From Anaerolineaceae bacterium (GTDB lineage: Bacteria > Chloroflexota > Anaerolineae > Anaerolineales > Anaerolineaceae): a stretch of DNA of 64,000 bases. The position numbers and the translations under genes were made by a program. Shown here piece by piece: positions 27,629-37,354 of the stretch (position 1 is the first letter of the stretch; the number at the start of each line of letters is the position of its first letter). The stretch lies in NCBI GenBank assembly GCA_016841525.1, contig JAENYZ010000003.1:62001-126000 (forward strand), written 5' to 3'. Under the pieces are notes generated by a model that saw only the letters and a list, made by a program, of their open reading frames with translations, made no database searches and was not told the DNA's origin.

Positions 27629-27971
27629 CTAAATCACAACTTTACGATAAAAGTTTAGAGATTTTATCAAGATATCCACATACTTATCCACATTCTATAC
27701 CCATTATGGATTTTTAATTGTGGATATCTTGTTGAAAACTCGTGGTTTTCTGTGGAGAAAAAATTAAACCGAAAAATGAAAGTATTTCTTCAAGAATATG
27801 CAATTTGGTAATGAAGAAAACTTGAAGTTCAAGTAAAATAGATTCTATCTCCAACACACAAATTTTTTAAATTTTAGGGTCATCCTTATCAAAAAGACTT
27901 TTAAACTTTAGCCAACAAAGCTCAAACTTCTTGACGTGCAGTCTCAACTAAATGTTTCGCATGGAGCGAAT
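27629..27971. other. Intergenic region with DnaA-box-like cluster
   Basis: A 343-base gap with four DnaA-box-like 9-mers near its start and an A/T-rich stretch to the start of the universal stress gene. I see no terminator after the cotransporter and no gene. Confidence 0.5.
27671..27759. promoter_or_regulatory. Cluster of four DnaA-box-like 9-mers
   Basis: TTATCCACA, the exact consensus, lies at 27684-27692. ATATCCACA lies at 27672-27680, its complement TGTGGATAT at 27719-27727, and TGTGGAGAA (complement of TTCTCCACA) at 27751-27759. GATATCCACA and TGTGGATATC form a perfect 10-bp inverted repeat with a 38-base spacer. An A/T-rich stretch follows to about 27900. It could be a DnaA titration or regulatory site; an origin is possible but no dnaA or dnaN is adjacent. 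Confidence 0.45.
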
Positions 27972-28700
27972 ATGTCGAAATTTACGAAAAGCCCACATCT
28001 GTTGAAAAATCTAATATTAATCGTCATCTTTAGTGCTGGTGTTCTGATAGGGATTCTTATCGAGCTGTTCATTCCGCTCATCAATATGGCAAACCTATCC
28101 CAAGAATGGGGTTTTTGGGGCGTTATTGGGAGGTTTATCCTTATCCTGTTTATTTCATCAATACCTCTTGGATATTTACTCTGGTTGGTTATGGGCTTAT
28201 TCCAAATTTCTCGGGTAAAAGAGCCGCAAGAAAAATTTCGTAAAAGACATCTTCCCCTGGATATCAAACAAATTAACAGGATCCTGATACCAATTGGAGA
28301 TGGACCCAATGCCTTATTAGGTCTTCAGCTCATCTCCCAACTAACAACACTCGAAAAAAACGGGAAAATCACCTTACTCCGGATAATTCTCCCCTCAATG
28401 GAATCTGAAATTGACGCACAAAGGGAAATTGTCATGAAGATTGCACATCAAACCCTGCTCGATAATCAGGTAAACTTCGAGATTGAGGTTAAAATCAGGT
28501 TATCAAAAGATGTGATCAAACCCACCATCGATTTAGCAAAAGATGGGCAGTATGACCTGCTAGTTGTCGGTGCTTCAGAACGGTCGCAAGTCGGGAAACT
28601 TTTATTCGGATCCATTGCTCATACCCTTGCTGAGCAGTCCCCGTGCCCGGTTGTCATTGTACGGCGCAATGTGAAATGGGAACAAGAGCTCCAAATTTAA
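27972..28700 (+). CDS. Membrane-anchored universal stress protein
   Basis: A 242-residue protein with two N-terminal transmembrane helices (about residues 12-34 and 47-70) and a cytosolic UspA domain (about 84-240). The domain begins INRILIPIGDG and ends YDLLVVGASERSQVGKLLFGSIAHTLAEQSPCPVVIV. In ATP-binding Usp proteins the loop is G-x2-G-x9-G-S/T; here the second Gly is replaced by Glu (GASE) while the final GS is kept, so ATP binding is uncertain. I start at ATG 27972, preceded by GGAG, rather than an upstream in-frame GTG at 27936. It stands alone downstream of the DnaA-box-like cluster. Confidence 0.83.
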   Translation: MSKFTKSPHLLKNLILIVIFSAGVLIGILIELFIPLINMANLSQEWGFWGVIGRFILILFISSIPLGYLLWLVMGLFQISRVKEPQEKFRKRHLPLDIKQINRILIPIGDGPNALLGLQLISQLTTLEKNGKITLLRIILPSMESEIDAQREIVMKIAHQTLLDNQVNFEIEVKIRLSKDVIKPTIDLAKDGQYDLLVVGASERSQVGKLLFGSIAHTLAEQSPCPVVIVRRNVKWEQELQI

Positions 28701-28840
28701 AAACACAAACTTATTCTCATTAATCCCTTTTAGAAATATACATAACGCGAAAATCACTCTTTAAATTCCGATAATTTGCAAAATTATCAATTATTTCCAT
28801 TTTGATTGACCAAGCTCTCCCATAGAATCAAAATTAAATA

Positions 28841-28880
28841 AAAAAACATATGGCTTGCTATGTTTTCACAAGCCATATGT
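28841..28880 (-). terminator. Terminator of the first P-type ATPase gene
   Basis: ACATATGGCTTG and CAAGCCATATGT form a perfect 12-bp stem with an 11-base loop. On the minus strand it is followed by TTTTTTT, so it mainly ends the ATPase transcript; it could also work for the plus-strand stress gene. Confidence 0.8.
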
Positions 28881-28980
28881 CTATTTTATAACAACTGTAA
28901 ATTAGTGAGATACCAAAAATTTTCAAATCCTCTCCTCAGGAAAATAAATCATCCTAATGAGATTTCTGCTGCTGCCTCTA

Positions 28981-31746
28981 CTATTTGTTCCGATCCATGA
29001 TCTGCTTGATCCATTTTGATAACTCAACAACAACGAATACAATAGTGCTTAAACCAATGCTAAGCATTAATTGTCCAAAAGACAAGGCTGTCGTGTCGAA
29101 GATGTTTTGAAGAAATGGCACATAAATAACGGCCATTTGCAGTGCAAATGTCAGAACAACGGCACCGATCAAGGCTGGATTGGTGAAAATGCCTAATTGG
29201 GCGATTGTTAATCGATCCGACCGAACGGCTAAGGCATTGCCCATTTGGGCTAATGCTAAAGTGGAAAATACCATTGTACGCCATGTGGCACCGCTGTATG
29301 TCACGGCTGTGTAATTATTCAGTAATTCTGGCATCAAAGCAATAAGACCCATCAATGGGCCAACAAGGATCATATATTTTCCCAAACCTCGTGACAACAC
29401 ACTTTCAGTGGGTGGGTGCGGCGGGCGCTTCATCGTGTCCGGAGCCGTGGGTTCAATCCCTAATGCCAGGCCTGGCAAGCCGTCGGTTACAAGGTTGATC
29501 CACAAAATCTGGATTGCATTCAAGGGGATCGGCAAACCTAACAGCGGTGCAACCAGCATCACAAAAATCTCACCGATGTTGGAAGACATGGTGTACTTAA
29601 TAAATTTACGAATATTATCATAAATCGTTCGACCTTCCTCAATGGCATGAACGATGGTTGCAAAATTATCATCCAACAATATCATGTCTGATGCCTCTTT
29701 GCTGACATCTGTTCCGGTAATGCCCATCGCAACGCCAATATCAGAACGCTTCAGAGCAGGTGCGTCATTGACACCATCCCCGGTCATAGCGATAATTTGA
29801 CCGCGATTCTTCAGGGCTTCAACAATCTTTACCTTATGTTCCGGGCTAACACGGGCATAAGCTGAAATATCGGTCACCACATCATCCAGGTCATCAACGC
29901 TCATGTCCGCAAGCTGCTTGCCTGTAATGACCAGTTCATTATCATCTTTGCCTTCTTCTGAGATCACAATCCCCAAATCTCGGGCAATGTGTAAGGCCGT
30001 ATAAGGATGGTCCCCCGTGATCATCACAGGGCGAATACCTGCTGTTCGACATTCTGCAACAGCATCACGCACTTCAAGCCGCGGCGGGTCAATCATACCC
30101 GTCAGACCAATAAAGATCAGCTTGTCTTCTAATGCTTCCTGACCTGTTCCAGGTACTTCATCTATACACTTCATGGCAACACCCAGAACCCGCATGCCTT
30201 CCTTCGCAAGATTATTGTTTGCCTCTTCAATACGGGATTGCCAATCGTCATTTATTTCTTCGATGTTTCCCTCTGTCCAAACACGGTCACAAATATTAAG
30301 CAAGCTGTCTACAGCACCTTTTGTGAATACAATGTATTTGTTTTCAGGAAGAGATTCCAACAAGTATTTATAAGGATCCTCTTCAAGTTCCATCTCTCGG
30401 TTAATTTCATGAACCGTAGACATTCGTTTTCGTTCAGACGTGAAAGGCACTTCCCCTACCCGGGGAATAAGCAGGTCTAATTTTTCTTTCCAAAGCCCTA
30501 ACCTAGCAGAGGCAACAACCAGGGCACCTTCCGTTGGATCGCCAATAGTATGATACCCATCGTCATCTTCATTTTTCTGTAATGTAGCATCATTTGCCAG
30601 AGCGCCGCCAGCCAATAAAAGACTGAGATCACGATCAGGTTCAACAATAGGCGCTTCCTTTTTCTTCAGGGTAGCGCCCGTCTTTTCCATCTTTGTTGTC
30701 AAATCTATCCTTGTTCCAGCAACGTCCAAAACCGTCACCGTCATGCGGTTTTCTGTGAGGGTGCCGGTCTTATCGGAACAAATGGTTGTAATGGATCCAA
30801 GGGTCTCTACAGCAGGGAGCTTGCGGATGAGTGCATTGCGCTTGACCATCCGCTGCGCGCCCAGGGCTAATGCAATTGTGACAACAGCAACAAGCCCTTC
30901 TGGAACAGCAGCAACGGCTAATCCAACAGCGGTAAGGAACATTTCATCGAGTTCGCCCCCACGCCATACGCCCACGGCAAAAACAATCGCCACAAGGAAA
31001 AAAGCTGCAATCGCCAGCCATTTCCCCAATTCATCCATCTTCCTTTGGAGAGGCGTTTTTTCATCGGTGACCTGCTGGAGCATATCAGCAATATTTCCTA
31101 ACTCAGTGTTCATCCCCGTTTCAACCACAACCACTGATCCCCGACCATAGGTGATCGCCGTCCCCGCAAAAACCATGTTTTTCTGATCGCCAATGGGCAA
31201 TTTTTCATCATCAAACTTTTTATCAGTTTTATCAACGGGAACGGATTCACCGGTTAAGGCAGCTTCTTCAGCGCGAAGGTTGACAGACTCAACCACCCGA
31301 CCATCAGCAGGGACCCGGTCCCCTGCTTCGAACAAGACGATATCACCAGGAACAAGGCTGATTGCCTCAACTTCTTTGATCTGACCGTCGCGTCGAACAC
31401 GCACTGTCGGTACTGACATCTTCTTCAGAGCAGCAATCGCCTTCTCTGCGCGGTATTCCTGGGTAAACCCCAAAATGGCATTCAGAACCACAATGATCAA
31501 TATCATAATGGCATCGGTTGTTTCGCCAAGGAAGAAGGAAATAACAGCCGCAACAATCAGGATGATAACCATCGTATCGGTGAATTGGCCTAACAATACG
31601 GACCAGGGGCTGCGCATACCGCGTTCCTCTAATTCATTGGGGCCATATTGCTCCAACCGTTTTTCAGCCTGTTCGCTGCTCAAGCCATCTTTCGAGGAAT
31701 CCAGCTCCTCAAAAACTGAATCGGTTTCTTTTCTATACCAGGACAT
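28981..31746 (-). CDS. P-type Ca2+-transporting ATPase-like pump (1)
   Basis: A 921-residue P-type ATPase of the IIA (SERCA/PMR1-like) group. The actuator TGES is near residue 167, the phosphorylated Asp in DKTGTLT near 325 and the hinge TGDGVNDAP near 658; ten helices are expected. Cation ligands by family are present in M5 (SSNIGE) and M6 (NLVTDGLP). The M4 motif reads PEGLVAVV, where most members, including its neighbour, have PEGLPAVV. A cation_ATPase_N segment ([20 protein letters not shown]) starts the protein. It has its own terminator and lies 240 bases from a second, related pump gene on the same strand. Confidence 0.9.
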   Translation of the reverse strand: MSWYRKETDSVFEELDSSKDGLSSEQAEKRLEQYGPNELEERGMRSPWSVLLGQFTDTMVIILIVAAVISFFLGETTDAIMILIIVVLNAILGFTQEYRAEKAIAALKKMSVPTVRVRRDGQIKEVEAISLVPGDIVLFEAGDRVPADGRVVESVNLRAEEAALTGESVPVDKTDKKFDDEKLPIGDQKNMVFAGTAITYGRGSVVVVETGMNTELGNIADMLQQVTDEKTPLQRKMDELGKWLAIAAFFLVAIVFAVGVWRGGELDEMFLTAVGLAVAAVPEGLVAVVTIALALGAQRMVKRNALIRKLPAVETLGSITTICSDKTGTLTENRMTVTVLDVAGTRIDLTTKMEKTGATLKKKEAPIVEPDRDLSLLLAGGALANDATLQKNEDDDGYHTIGDPTEGALVVASARLGLWKEKLDLLIPRVGEVPFTSERKRMSTVHEINREMELEEDPYKYLLESLPENKYIVFTKGAVDSLLNICDRVWTEGNIEEINDDWQSRIEEANNNLAKEGMRVLGVAMKCIDEVPGTGQEALEDKLIFIGLTGMIDPPRLEVRDAVAECRTAGIRPVMITGDHPYTALHIARDLGIVISEEGKDDNELVITGKQLADMSVDDLDDVVTDISAYARVSPEHKVKIVEALKNRGQIIAMTGDGVNDAPALKRSDIGVAMGITGTDVSKEASDMILLDDNFATIVHAIEEGRTIYDNIRKFIKYTMSSNIGEIFVMLVAPLLGLPIPLNAIQILWINLVTDGLPGLALGIEPTAPDTMKRPPHPPTESVLSRGLGKYMILVGPLMGLIALMPELLNNYTAVTYSGATWRTMVFSTLALAQMGNALAVRSDRLTIAQLGIFTNPALIGAVVLTFALQMAVIYVPFLQNIFDTTALSFGQLMLSIGLSTIVFVVVELSKWIKQIMDRNK

Positions 31747-31928
31747 AATAGAAATCTCCTTTATCGAACCATTTGTTCAGCAAAATAGAAATAAATTCTA
31801 AAAAAAATATTTTTTCTAAAGCTTATAATAAACAGACATCTACTTATTTCTATTCAAATTTTTGCCCTAAGTCAAGACTATCCGCATAACAGCGGTTTTT
31901 GATTGGGATTTTTCGTCTCCAAGGAATT

Positions 31929-31963
31929 AAAAAAGCTGCACCACTGATTGCGCGGTGCAGCTT
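31929..31963 (-). terminator. Terminator of the second P-type ATPase gene
   Basis: AAGCTGCACC and GGTGCAGCTT pair across 11 bases and are followed on the minus strand by a T-run. It separates the two pump genes, so they are independent transcripts. Confidence 0.88.
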
Positions 31964-31985
31964 ATCCTACAACAATTAATTAATT

Positions 31986-34868
31986 TTAAACTGGTTCTGT
32001 TTCCAAACGATTATCTTTTGCCATCATTTTACGAATGACATTCTTGGTCAATTCAGCTGCAACAGAAGGTATTAATACCAGGGGCAATATCTCCAGCCAT
32101 TGTTCCAATCCCAAAGGTGCAGTATTGAAGATGGGCTGCAAGAAGGGGACATAAATCACAAGCATGATCAAAACCAGTGAGCCTAAAACTGCCCAATTCA
32201 TCAATTTATTCTTAAAGAAACCAATTTTGAGCAAGGGGTAGAATTCCGAGCGAGCTGTATAAGCCCGGAACAACTCAGATATACTTAGTGTGACAAAAGC
32301 CATCGTTTCGGCAAATTCAATATGTTCTGGATCAATAAAACGACCGATGGCAAACGCGCCCAGGGTAACAGCAGTGATTGCAATTGTTTGAATCACAATA
32401 CCAATCAGCATATATTTATTGATGATGGGTTCCTTTGGTGGTCTCGGGGGTCGATCCATGATATCCGGATCTCCCGGTTCTGTACCCAGGGCTAAAGCAG
32501 GGGCGCCATCCGTGACCAGGTTCAACCACAGTAGCTGGATTGCTGTCAACGGTATCGGCCAGCCAAACAAGGTCGCCAGGAAGATGATCATTATTTCAGC
32601 CGCGTTACAGGACAGCAGATAATAGACAAATTTCCGAATATTGCTGTAAATAACACGACCCTGTTCAACAGCAGAAACAATACTGGCATAGTTGTCATCA
32701 GTCAGGACCATATCTGCAGTGCCTTTTGCGACATCCGTCCCTGTGATCCCCATGGCAACACCAATGTCAGCACGTTTGATTGCAGGAGCATCGTTAACGC
32801 CATCCCCTGTCATGGCAACCACTTCCTGGTTAGCACGTAATGCATCGACGATGCGCATCTTATGTTCTGGACTGACCCGGGCATATACGTCCGTTTCCAA
32901 AACATTTGTGATCATTTCATCATCCGAAAGGTGATTAAGTTCTGATCCTGTCATAACTTTTCGACCGGATCGCAATAAGCCAATTTCTTCGGCAATCGCA
33001 CGAGCTGTGTTGGGATAATCACCTGTAATCATAATCGTCCTGATGCCGGCATCCCGGGCTGTATTGAGAGCATCACTCACCTCTGTTCTGGCCGGGTCGA
33101 TCATCCCAATCAAGCCAACAAAAGTCAGGTCTTTTTCCAATTCATCACTGTTAATTTCATCAGGTAAAACTGGCACCATTCGGTAAGCAACGCCCAATAC
33201 CCGTAATGCATCTCCTGTCATTTCGTCATTGGCAGCCAGAATTTGATTGCGGCGATCTTCAGTTAATTCAACATTGCCATTCTTAATCGTCTGCATATCA
33301 GAGCAAAGATCAAGCACAACATCCGGTGCACCCTTAATTGTGACAATGTACCACTCTCTTTTTTCATCATCCGCCTGATCCAGGGGCGAAAGACATTCAC
33401 CTTCCGATTCTTGGACTGAGTGAATCGTGACCATGCGCTTGCGAACGGAGTCAAAAGGAATTTCTTGTTCTCGTGGGAAACCTGTATTGATTGCCCGAGC
33501 AGAACAGCCGGCTTTATGCGCCGCAACCAGGATTGACCCTTCAGTAGGGTCACCAATCATCCGGTAAGTTTCCTGTCCAGCTTGTTCTCCTGAGGGCTCA
33601 AGCTGAGCGTCATTATTTAAAGACCCAATCCATAAGGCTGTTTTAACTGCCGGAAAATCGTTAAGCGATATTACCTTCCCATCATTTATAAAATCGCCTT
33701 TGGGGGTATATCCACTGCCGGTGACACCCACAAAATTTCCGTCCGCCCAAATGCGCGTAACAGTCATCTCGTTCTGGGTCAGCGTACCGGTCTTATCAGA
33801 GCAAATAACCGTGGCAGAACCGAGGGTTTCAACGGAAGAAAGCTTCCGGATCAGTGCATGTCGCCTGACCATTTCACGCATACCCAATGCCAGACTGATC
33901 GTAACAACTGCCGGTAAACCTTCCGGCACTGCAGCAATGGCTAATGAAACTGCAATCATAAACAATTCGGTATAAGTCTCTAAAGCCTCAGCGCTGAAGA
34001 AGTTTGCCGCGCCAGGCTGCAAAGCATAACGAATAACGCCAATCACAAAGACCAGACCACAAACAATCAGAGAACCCCATCCAAGCACTTTTCCTAATTG
34101 ATCTAATCTTTGCTGTAAAGGCGTTTGCTCATCTTCCACCTGCTGCAGCATCGTTGCAATCATGCCGAGTTGTGTGTTCATGCCAGTGCTGACCACCACA
34201 CCTTTACCGCGCCCATAATTGACAAGGGTGCCGCTAAATGCTGTGTTTTTCCGGTCGCCAAGTGGGATATCCTTTTCTAAACGGGATTGTGCATTCTTCT
34301 CAACCGGAACCGATTCACCTGTCAGGGATGCCTCATCAATTCGTAGATTTACAGCTTCTAATAAACGGATATCCGCTGGAATGTAATTACCCGCTTCTAA
34401 AAAGACAATATCGCCCGGAACCAGTTCTGCGGTGGGCACTGAAACACGGTGACCATCACGCAAGACGGACGCTTCTGGTGCTGCCAGCTTTTTAAGCGCA
34501 GCCAGGGCAGCCTCAGCCCGACTTTCCTGGATGATACCCATAACTGCATTAAGCACGACGATTGCCATAATCGCGATGGCTTCAGTATAGTCACCAAGCA
34601 AAGCAGATATGATCGCAGCACCCAGCAGCATATAAATCACAAAGCTGTTGATTTGTGCCCAGAGAAGTTCCAAGAAAGTTGTCGGCGGTGCTTCCTGCAA
34701 TTCGTTGAAGCCATATTTGTCTCGCCGCTTTTTGACCTCTTCGCTGGTCAATCCATTTTCAGGACGTGTTCCAAGTTCCTCAACGACATCCGTGCTTGAC
34801 ATGGCATGCCATGAGACAGAAACTTCTTCGGCTCCTTGTTCTTTAATGCCCGTATTTTTATCACTCAT
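31986..34868 (-). CDS. P-type Ca2+-transporting ATPase-like pump (2)
   Basis: A 960-residue type IIA P-type ATPase. TGES lies near residue 183, DKTGTLT near 359 and [10 protein letters not shown] near 689. The M4 motif is the canonical PEGLPAVV, M5 has CNAAE and M6 NLVTDGAP, consistent with divalent cation (Ca2+ or Mn2+) export. It is clearly a paralogue of the neighbouring pump but has diverged well beyond a recent duplication and has extra inserts in the nucleotide-binding domain. The gene is bounded by its own terminator and a 150-base upstream gap. Confidence 0.92.
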   Translation of the reverse strand: MSDKNTGIKEQGAEEVSVSWHAMSSTDVVEELGTRPENGLTSEEVKKRRDKYGFNELQEAPPTTFLELLWAQINSFVIYMLLGAAIISALLGDYTEAIAIMAIVVLNAVMGIIQESRAEAALAALKKLAAPEASVLRDGHRVSVPTAELVPGDIVFLEAGNYIPADIRLLEAVNLRIDEASLTGESVPVEKNAQSRLEKDIPLGDRKNTAFSGTLVNYGRGKGVVVSTGMNTQLGMIATMLQQVEDEQTPLQQRLDQLGKVLGWGSLIVCGLVFVIGVIRYALQPGAANFFSAEALETYTELFMIAVSLAIAAVPEGLPAVVTISLALGMREMVRRHALIRKLSSVETLGSATVICSDKTGTLTQNEMTVTRIWADGNFVGVTGSGYTPKGDFINDGKVISLNDFPAVKTALWIGSLNNDAQLEPSGEQAGQETYRMIGDPTEGSILVAAHKAGCSARAINTGFPREQEIPFDSVRKRMVTIHSVQESEGECLSPLDQADDEKREWYIVTIKGAPDVVLDLCSDMQTIKNGNVELTEDRRNQILAANDEMTGDALRVLGVAYRMVPVLPDEINSDELEKDLTFVGLIGMIDPARTEVSDALNTARDAGIRTIMITGDYPNTARAIAEEIGLLRSGRKVMTGSELNHLSDDEMITNVLETDVYARVSPEHKMRIVDALRANQEVVAMTGDGVNDAPAIKRADIGVAMGITGTDVAKGTADMVLTDDNYASIVSAVEQGRVIYSNIRKFVYYLLSCNAAEIMIIFLATLFGWPIPLTAIQLLWLNLVTDGAPALALGTEPGDPDIMDRPPRPPKEPIINKYMLIGIVIQTIAITAVTLGAFAIGRFIDPEHIEFAETMAFVTLSISELFRAYTARSEFYPLLKIGFFKNKLMNWAVLGSLVLIMLVIYVPFLQPIFNTAPLGLEQWLEILPLVLIPSVAAELTKNVIRKMMAKDNRLETEPV

Positions 34869-35017
34869 TAATTAATCTCCCGTTTCAAATGATTCAACTT
34901 AGTATCATACCTCTCAATACAAAAAAGAACCTTAGATAATCTAAGGGGGTGTGGTTTTTTCCTTTCAATTACAAAAATCTCGCTAATTATATCTGATTTT
35001 TACTAATAATCTAAGCC

Positions 35018-35872
35018 TCAGACCTTCAAACCGATCCCCTTCTTCACCACCGTACTTCCTATCGATGCACCAATATCCCGGGCAATAACCGGGCATTTCA
35101 CCTGCAGCAAGAAAATTATTGGCGCATCGACTTCCGACAATGTTTCATAATTACCCATCCCTTTTGCCAGTATCAAATCAGCCTTTTTAAATTTCTCGCG
35201 AAAATCTGGCGAGCTTAAAGAGCGTATTGTGCCGGGTGCCTGGACGCCAGAATCCATCACTTCTGCAACTTTATTAATCCCCGCAGCATAAGCATCTTCC
35301 TTGGTAGCATCATTAAGTACTGGACCGCCACGTGTAACATATGTTACTGGTACCAGTAATCTCTCGATCAACAAAACATCGAATACAGTCTCACCCGCAT
35401 TATCCCCAAGAAAAAGCACTGATCTTGCACTTTGCAATTCTTTCCTAAGCAGCTCTATATCATTGATTGCAACGTCCTGGGTGAGTACTCTTTCCACCTC
35501 TTGCCATAAATCATAATCTCTATTCAATCCAAAATCGATGATGTTGCCGGCAATGCATAAACGGATGGCTGTTTCGAGTTTGTTTTCAGACTCATCCATA
35601 ATTGAACGCAACCTGGGCAATAAACCCAATGCCCTTTCAGTTGCTTCCTTTTTTACTTGAGAATAAGGATCGGGATTGCCGGTCATCTCCCGCACCAATC
35701 GATGGATTTCAAGTCCGATCTCCGGCGGCGTTGCACCAGGAGAGATCGTCTTCAAAAGCTCCAGAACCCGCAATACCACATCATATTGTTGAGACTGGTC
35801 AGCACCAGCCATTCGTGAGGCTTCGATGGATTGACGTAAAAAACATGGGTAACAATCAAGATAAGTGCGCAT
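35018..35872 (-). CDS. DUF89/ARMT1-like damage-control phosphatase
   Basis: A 284-residue protein of the DUF89 family, metal-dependent phosphatases thought to remove harmful sugar or cofactor phosphates. Family marks: the N-terminal LDCYPCFLRQ with its CxxC pair, the metal site FLGDNAGETVFD (Asp and Asn), and late LILAKGMGNYETL. Length matches the prokaryotic CxxC-type subgroup. It lies downstream of glgC on the same strand but a strong terminator falls in between, so it is probably transcribed separately. The physiological substrate is unknown. Confidence 0.87.
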   Translation of the reverse strand: MRTYLDCYPCFLRQSIEASRMAGADQSQQYDVVLRVLELLKTISPGATPPEIGLEIHRLVREMTGNPDPYSQVKKEATERALGLLPRLRSIMDESENKLETAIRLCIAGNIIDFGLNRDYDLWQEVERVLTQDVAINDIELLRKELQSARSVLFLGDNAGETVFDVLLIERLLVPVTYVTRGGPVLNDATKEDAYAAGINKVAEVMDSGVQAPGTIRSLSSPDFREKFKKADLILAKGMGNYETLSEVDAPIIFLLQVKCPVIARDIGASIGSTVVKKGIGLKV

Positions 35873-35901
35873 AAATCACATTATAGCAGAGGAAAAGAAG
35901 A

Positions 35902-35938
35902 TAAAAAATTTGAGGTTGCCGTAAAGAGCAACCTCAAA
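35902..35938 (-). terminator. Terminator of glgC
   Basis: TTTGAGGTTGC and GCAACCTCAAA form an 11-bp stem with an 8-base loop; on the minus strand a TTTTTT run follows. Confidence 0.85.
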
Positions 35939-35995
35939 AAATTATAAACGATAACCACAGCATCGAAACCTGTCTACAGGTTTTACTTGCAAGTT

Positions 35996-37258
35996 TTAGG
36001 CATCAGGACCAATATAAGTCCCGGACGGCAGAATGGTCTTCTTGGGAATAACAACGATCCCTTCCTTTACTGTGTAAGCATCCTTTTCAATCTCCGTTCC
36101 GGGGGGGAAGGGCTTGATTGTCACATCCTGCCCCATGCGAACATTTTTATCAACAATCGCACCCTCAATATGACAATTTTCACCAATCTGGATCGGAATG
36201 CTCCCAGAGGAGTCATAATAATCCGCGCCCATTAATACAGAATCTTTAATCACACATCCACTCTTAATGATAGATCGCAGACCAACCACAGAGTGTTCAA
36301 TGGTGGCATTATTGATCTGGCATCCCTCTGCAATTAACACATTATCTAACTTGCAATCCGACAAACGGGAACCGGGCAAAAACCGAGCGTGTGTATAGAT
36401 CCGCTGATCCGGATCATAAATATCAAATTGGGGTTTTTGGGTTGTTAATTCCAGGTTTGCCTCATAAAAGGAACGGATGGTTCCGATATCACGCCAATAG
36501 CCGCTGAATTCATAACCGAAAACTTTAGTCGTATCCTGGACACAATGCGGAATAATGTTGTATCCAAAATCATCAAAACTTTTCCCCTGCGTTTTCAGGG
36601 TCAACACATCTACCAAAGTATCCAAATTAAACAAGTAAATACCCATGGATGCCAAAAATGGCTTTTCAGGATCGTCCCTGGAAACAAAGTTATCCAATAT
36701 TGCCGAATCCTTTGGCTTTTCAGCAAAATCGACGATTTCACCGGTTGAATTTTGCTTTAGCAAACCAAAACGTGATGCATCGGAGCGATTGATGGGTTGG
36801 ACAGCAACAGTGACATCCGCGTTATTCTCCCAGTGATATTGTGCCATTTTGGAGTAATCCATCTTGTAAAGATGGTCACCGGCAAGGATCAGAACATGTT
36901 TTGAACGTGCGGATTGAATTTCCACCAATTGTTTACGGACAGCATCTGCTGTACCCTGGTACCATTCCATCCGCTCCATGGTTTGTTCTGCCGCCCAAAT
37001 TTGAACCCAACCGGTATGGAAGGAATCAAAATTATAAGTGCCGGTGATATGTTTATGTAAAGACACGGAGTTGAACTGTGTCAGCACAGCGATGCGATAA
37101 ATATTTGAATTAATACAATTGCTGATAGGGATATCAATCAACCTGTATTTTCCTGCAATGGGGACAGCTGGTTTTGAGCGCATCATCGTCAGCGGATAAA
37201 GACGCTTCCCAGCCCCACCACCTAAGATCACTGCTAAAACATCATTCAAACTGGGCAT
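35996..37258 (-). CDS. glgC: Glucose-1-phosphate adenylyltransferase
   Basis: Makes ADP-glucose from glucose-1-phosphate and ATP, the committed step of glycogen synthesis. The 420-residue protein starts with the nucleotidyl-transfer loop VILGGGAGKRLYPLT, followed by SKPAVPIAGKYRLIDIPISNC. The C-terminal third (about 300-420) is a left-handed beta-helix with hexapeptide pattern (CHIEGAIVDKNVRMGQDV), the usual allosteric region. GGAAGGAG lies before the ATG. No glgA or glgB is nearby, so the pathway is dispersed. Confidence 0.95.
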   Translation of the reverse strand: MPSLNDVLAVILGGGAGKRLYPLTMMRSKPAVPIAGKYRLIDIPISNCINSNIYRIAVLTQFNSVSLHKHITGTYNFDSFHTGWVQIWAAEQTMERMEWYQGTADAVRKQLVEIQSARSKHVLILAGDHLYKMDYSKMAQYHWENNADVTVAVQPINRSDASRFGLLKQNSTGEIVDFAEKPKDSAILDNFVSRDDPEKPFLASMGIYLFNLDTLVDVLTLKTQGKSFDDFGYNIIPHCVQDTTKVFGYEFSGYWRDIGTIRSFYEANLELTTQKPQFDIYDPDQRIYTHARFLPGSRLSDCKLDNVLIAEGCQINNATIEHSVVGLRSIIKSGCVIKDSVLMGADYYDSSGSIPIQIGENCHIEGAIVDKNVRMGQDVTIKPFPPGTEIEKDAYTVKEGIVVIPKKTILPSGTYIGPDA

Positions 37259-37354
37259 GACAACTCCTTCCCTTTTCTAAGGATATTGATTAACGAAAGG
37301 TTTACTCTATTTTAGTCGATATTTCACCGAATAATATCCCATAGTTGTGATAAT

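Noticed and set aside
27629-27971. Firm call of the chromosomal origin
   Set aside because: DnaA-box-like sites are present, but no dnaA, dnaN, rpmH or gidA is nearby and skew cannot be judged in this window.
30743-31150. Plus-strand frame opposite the first P-type ATPase gene
   Set aside because: Antisense to the conserved DKTGT and M4 region, with Thr/Ala/Ser-rich composition and no ribosome site.
31986-34868. The two P-type ATPase genes as a recent tandem duplication
   Set aside because: Their sequences differ widely outside the catalytic motifs and each has its own terminator.
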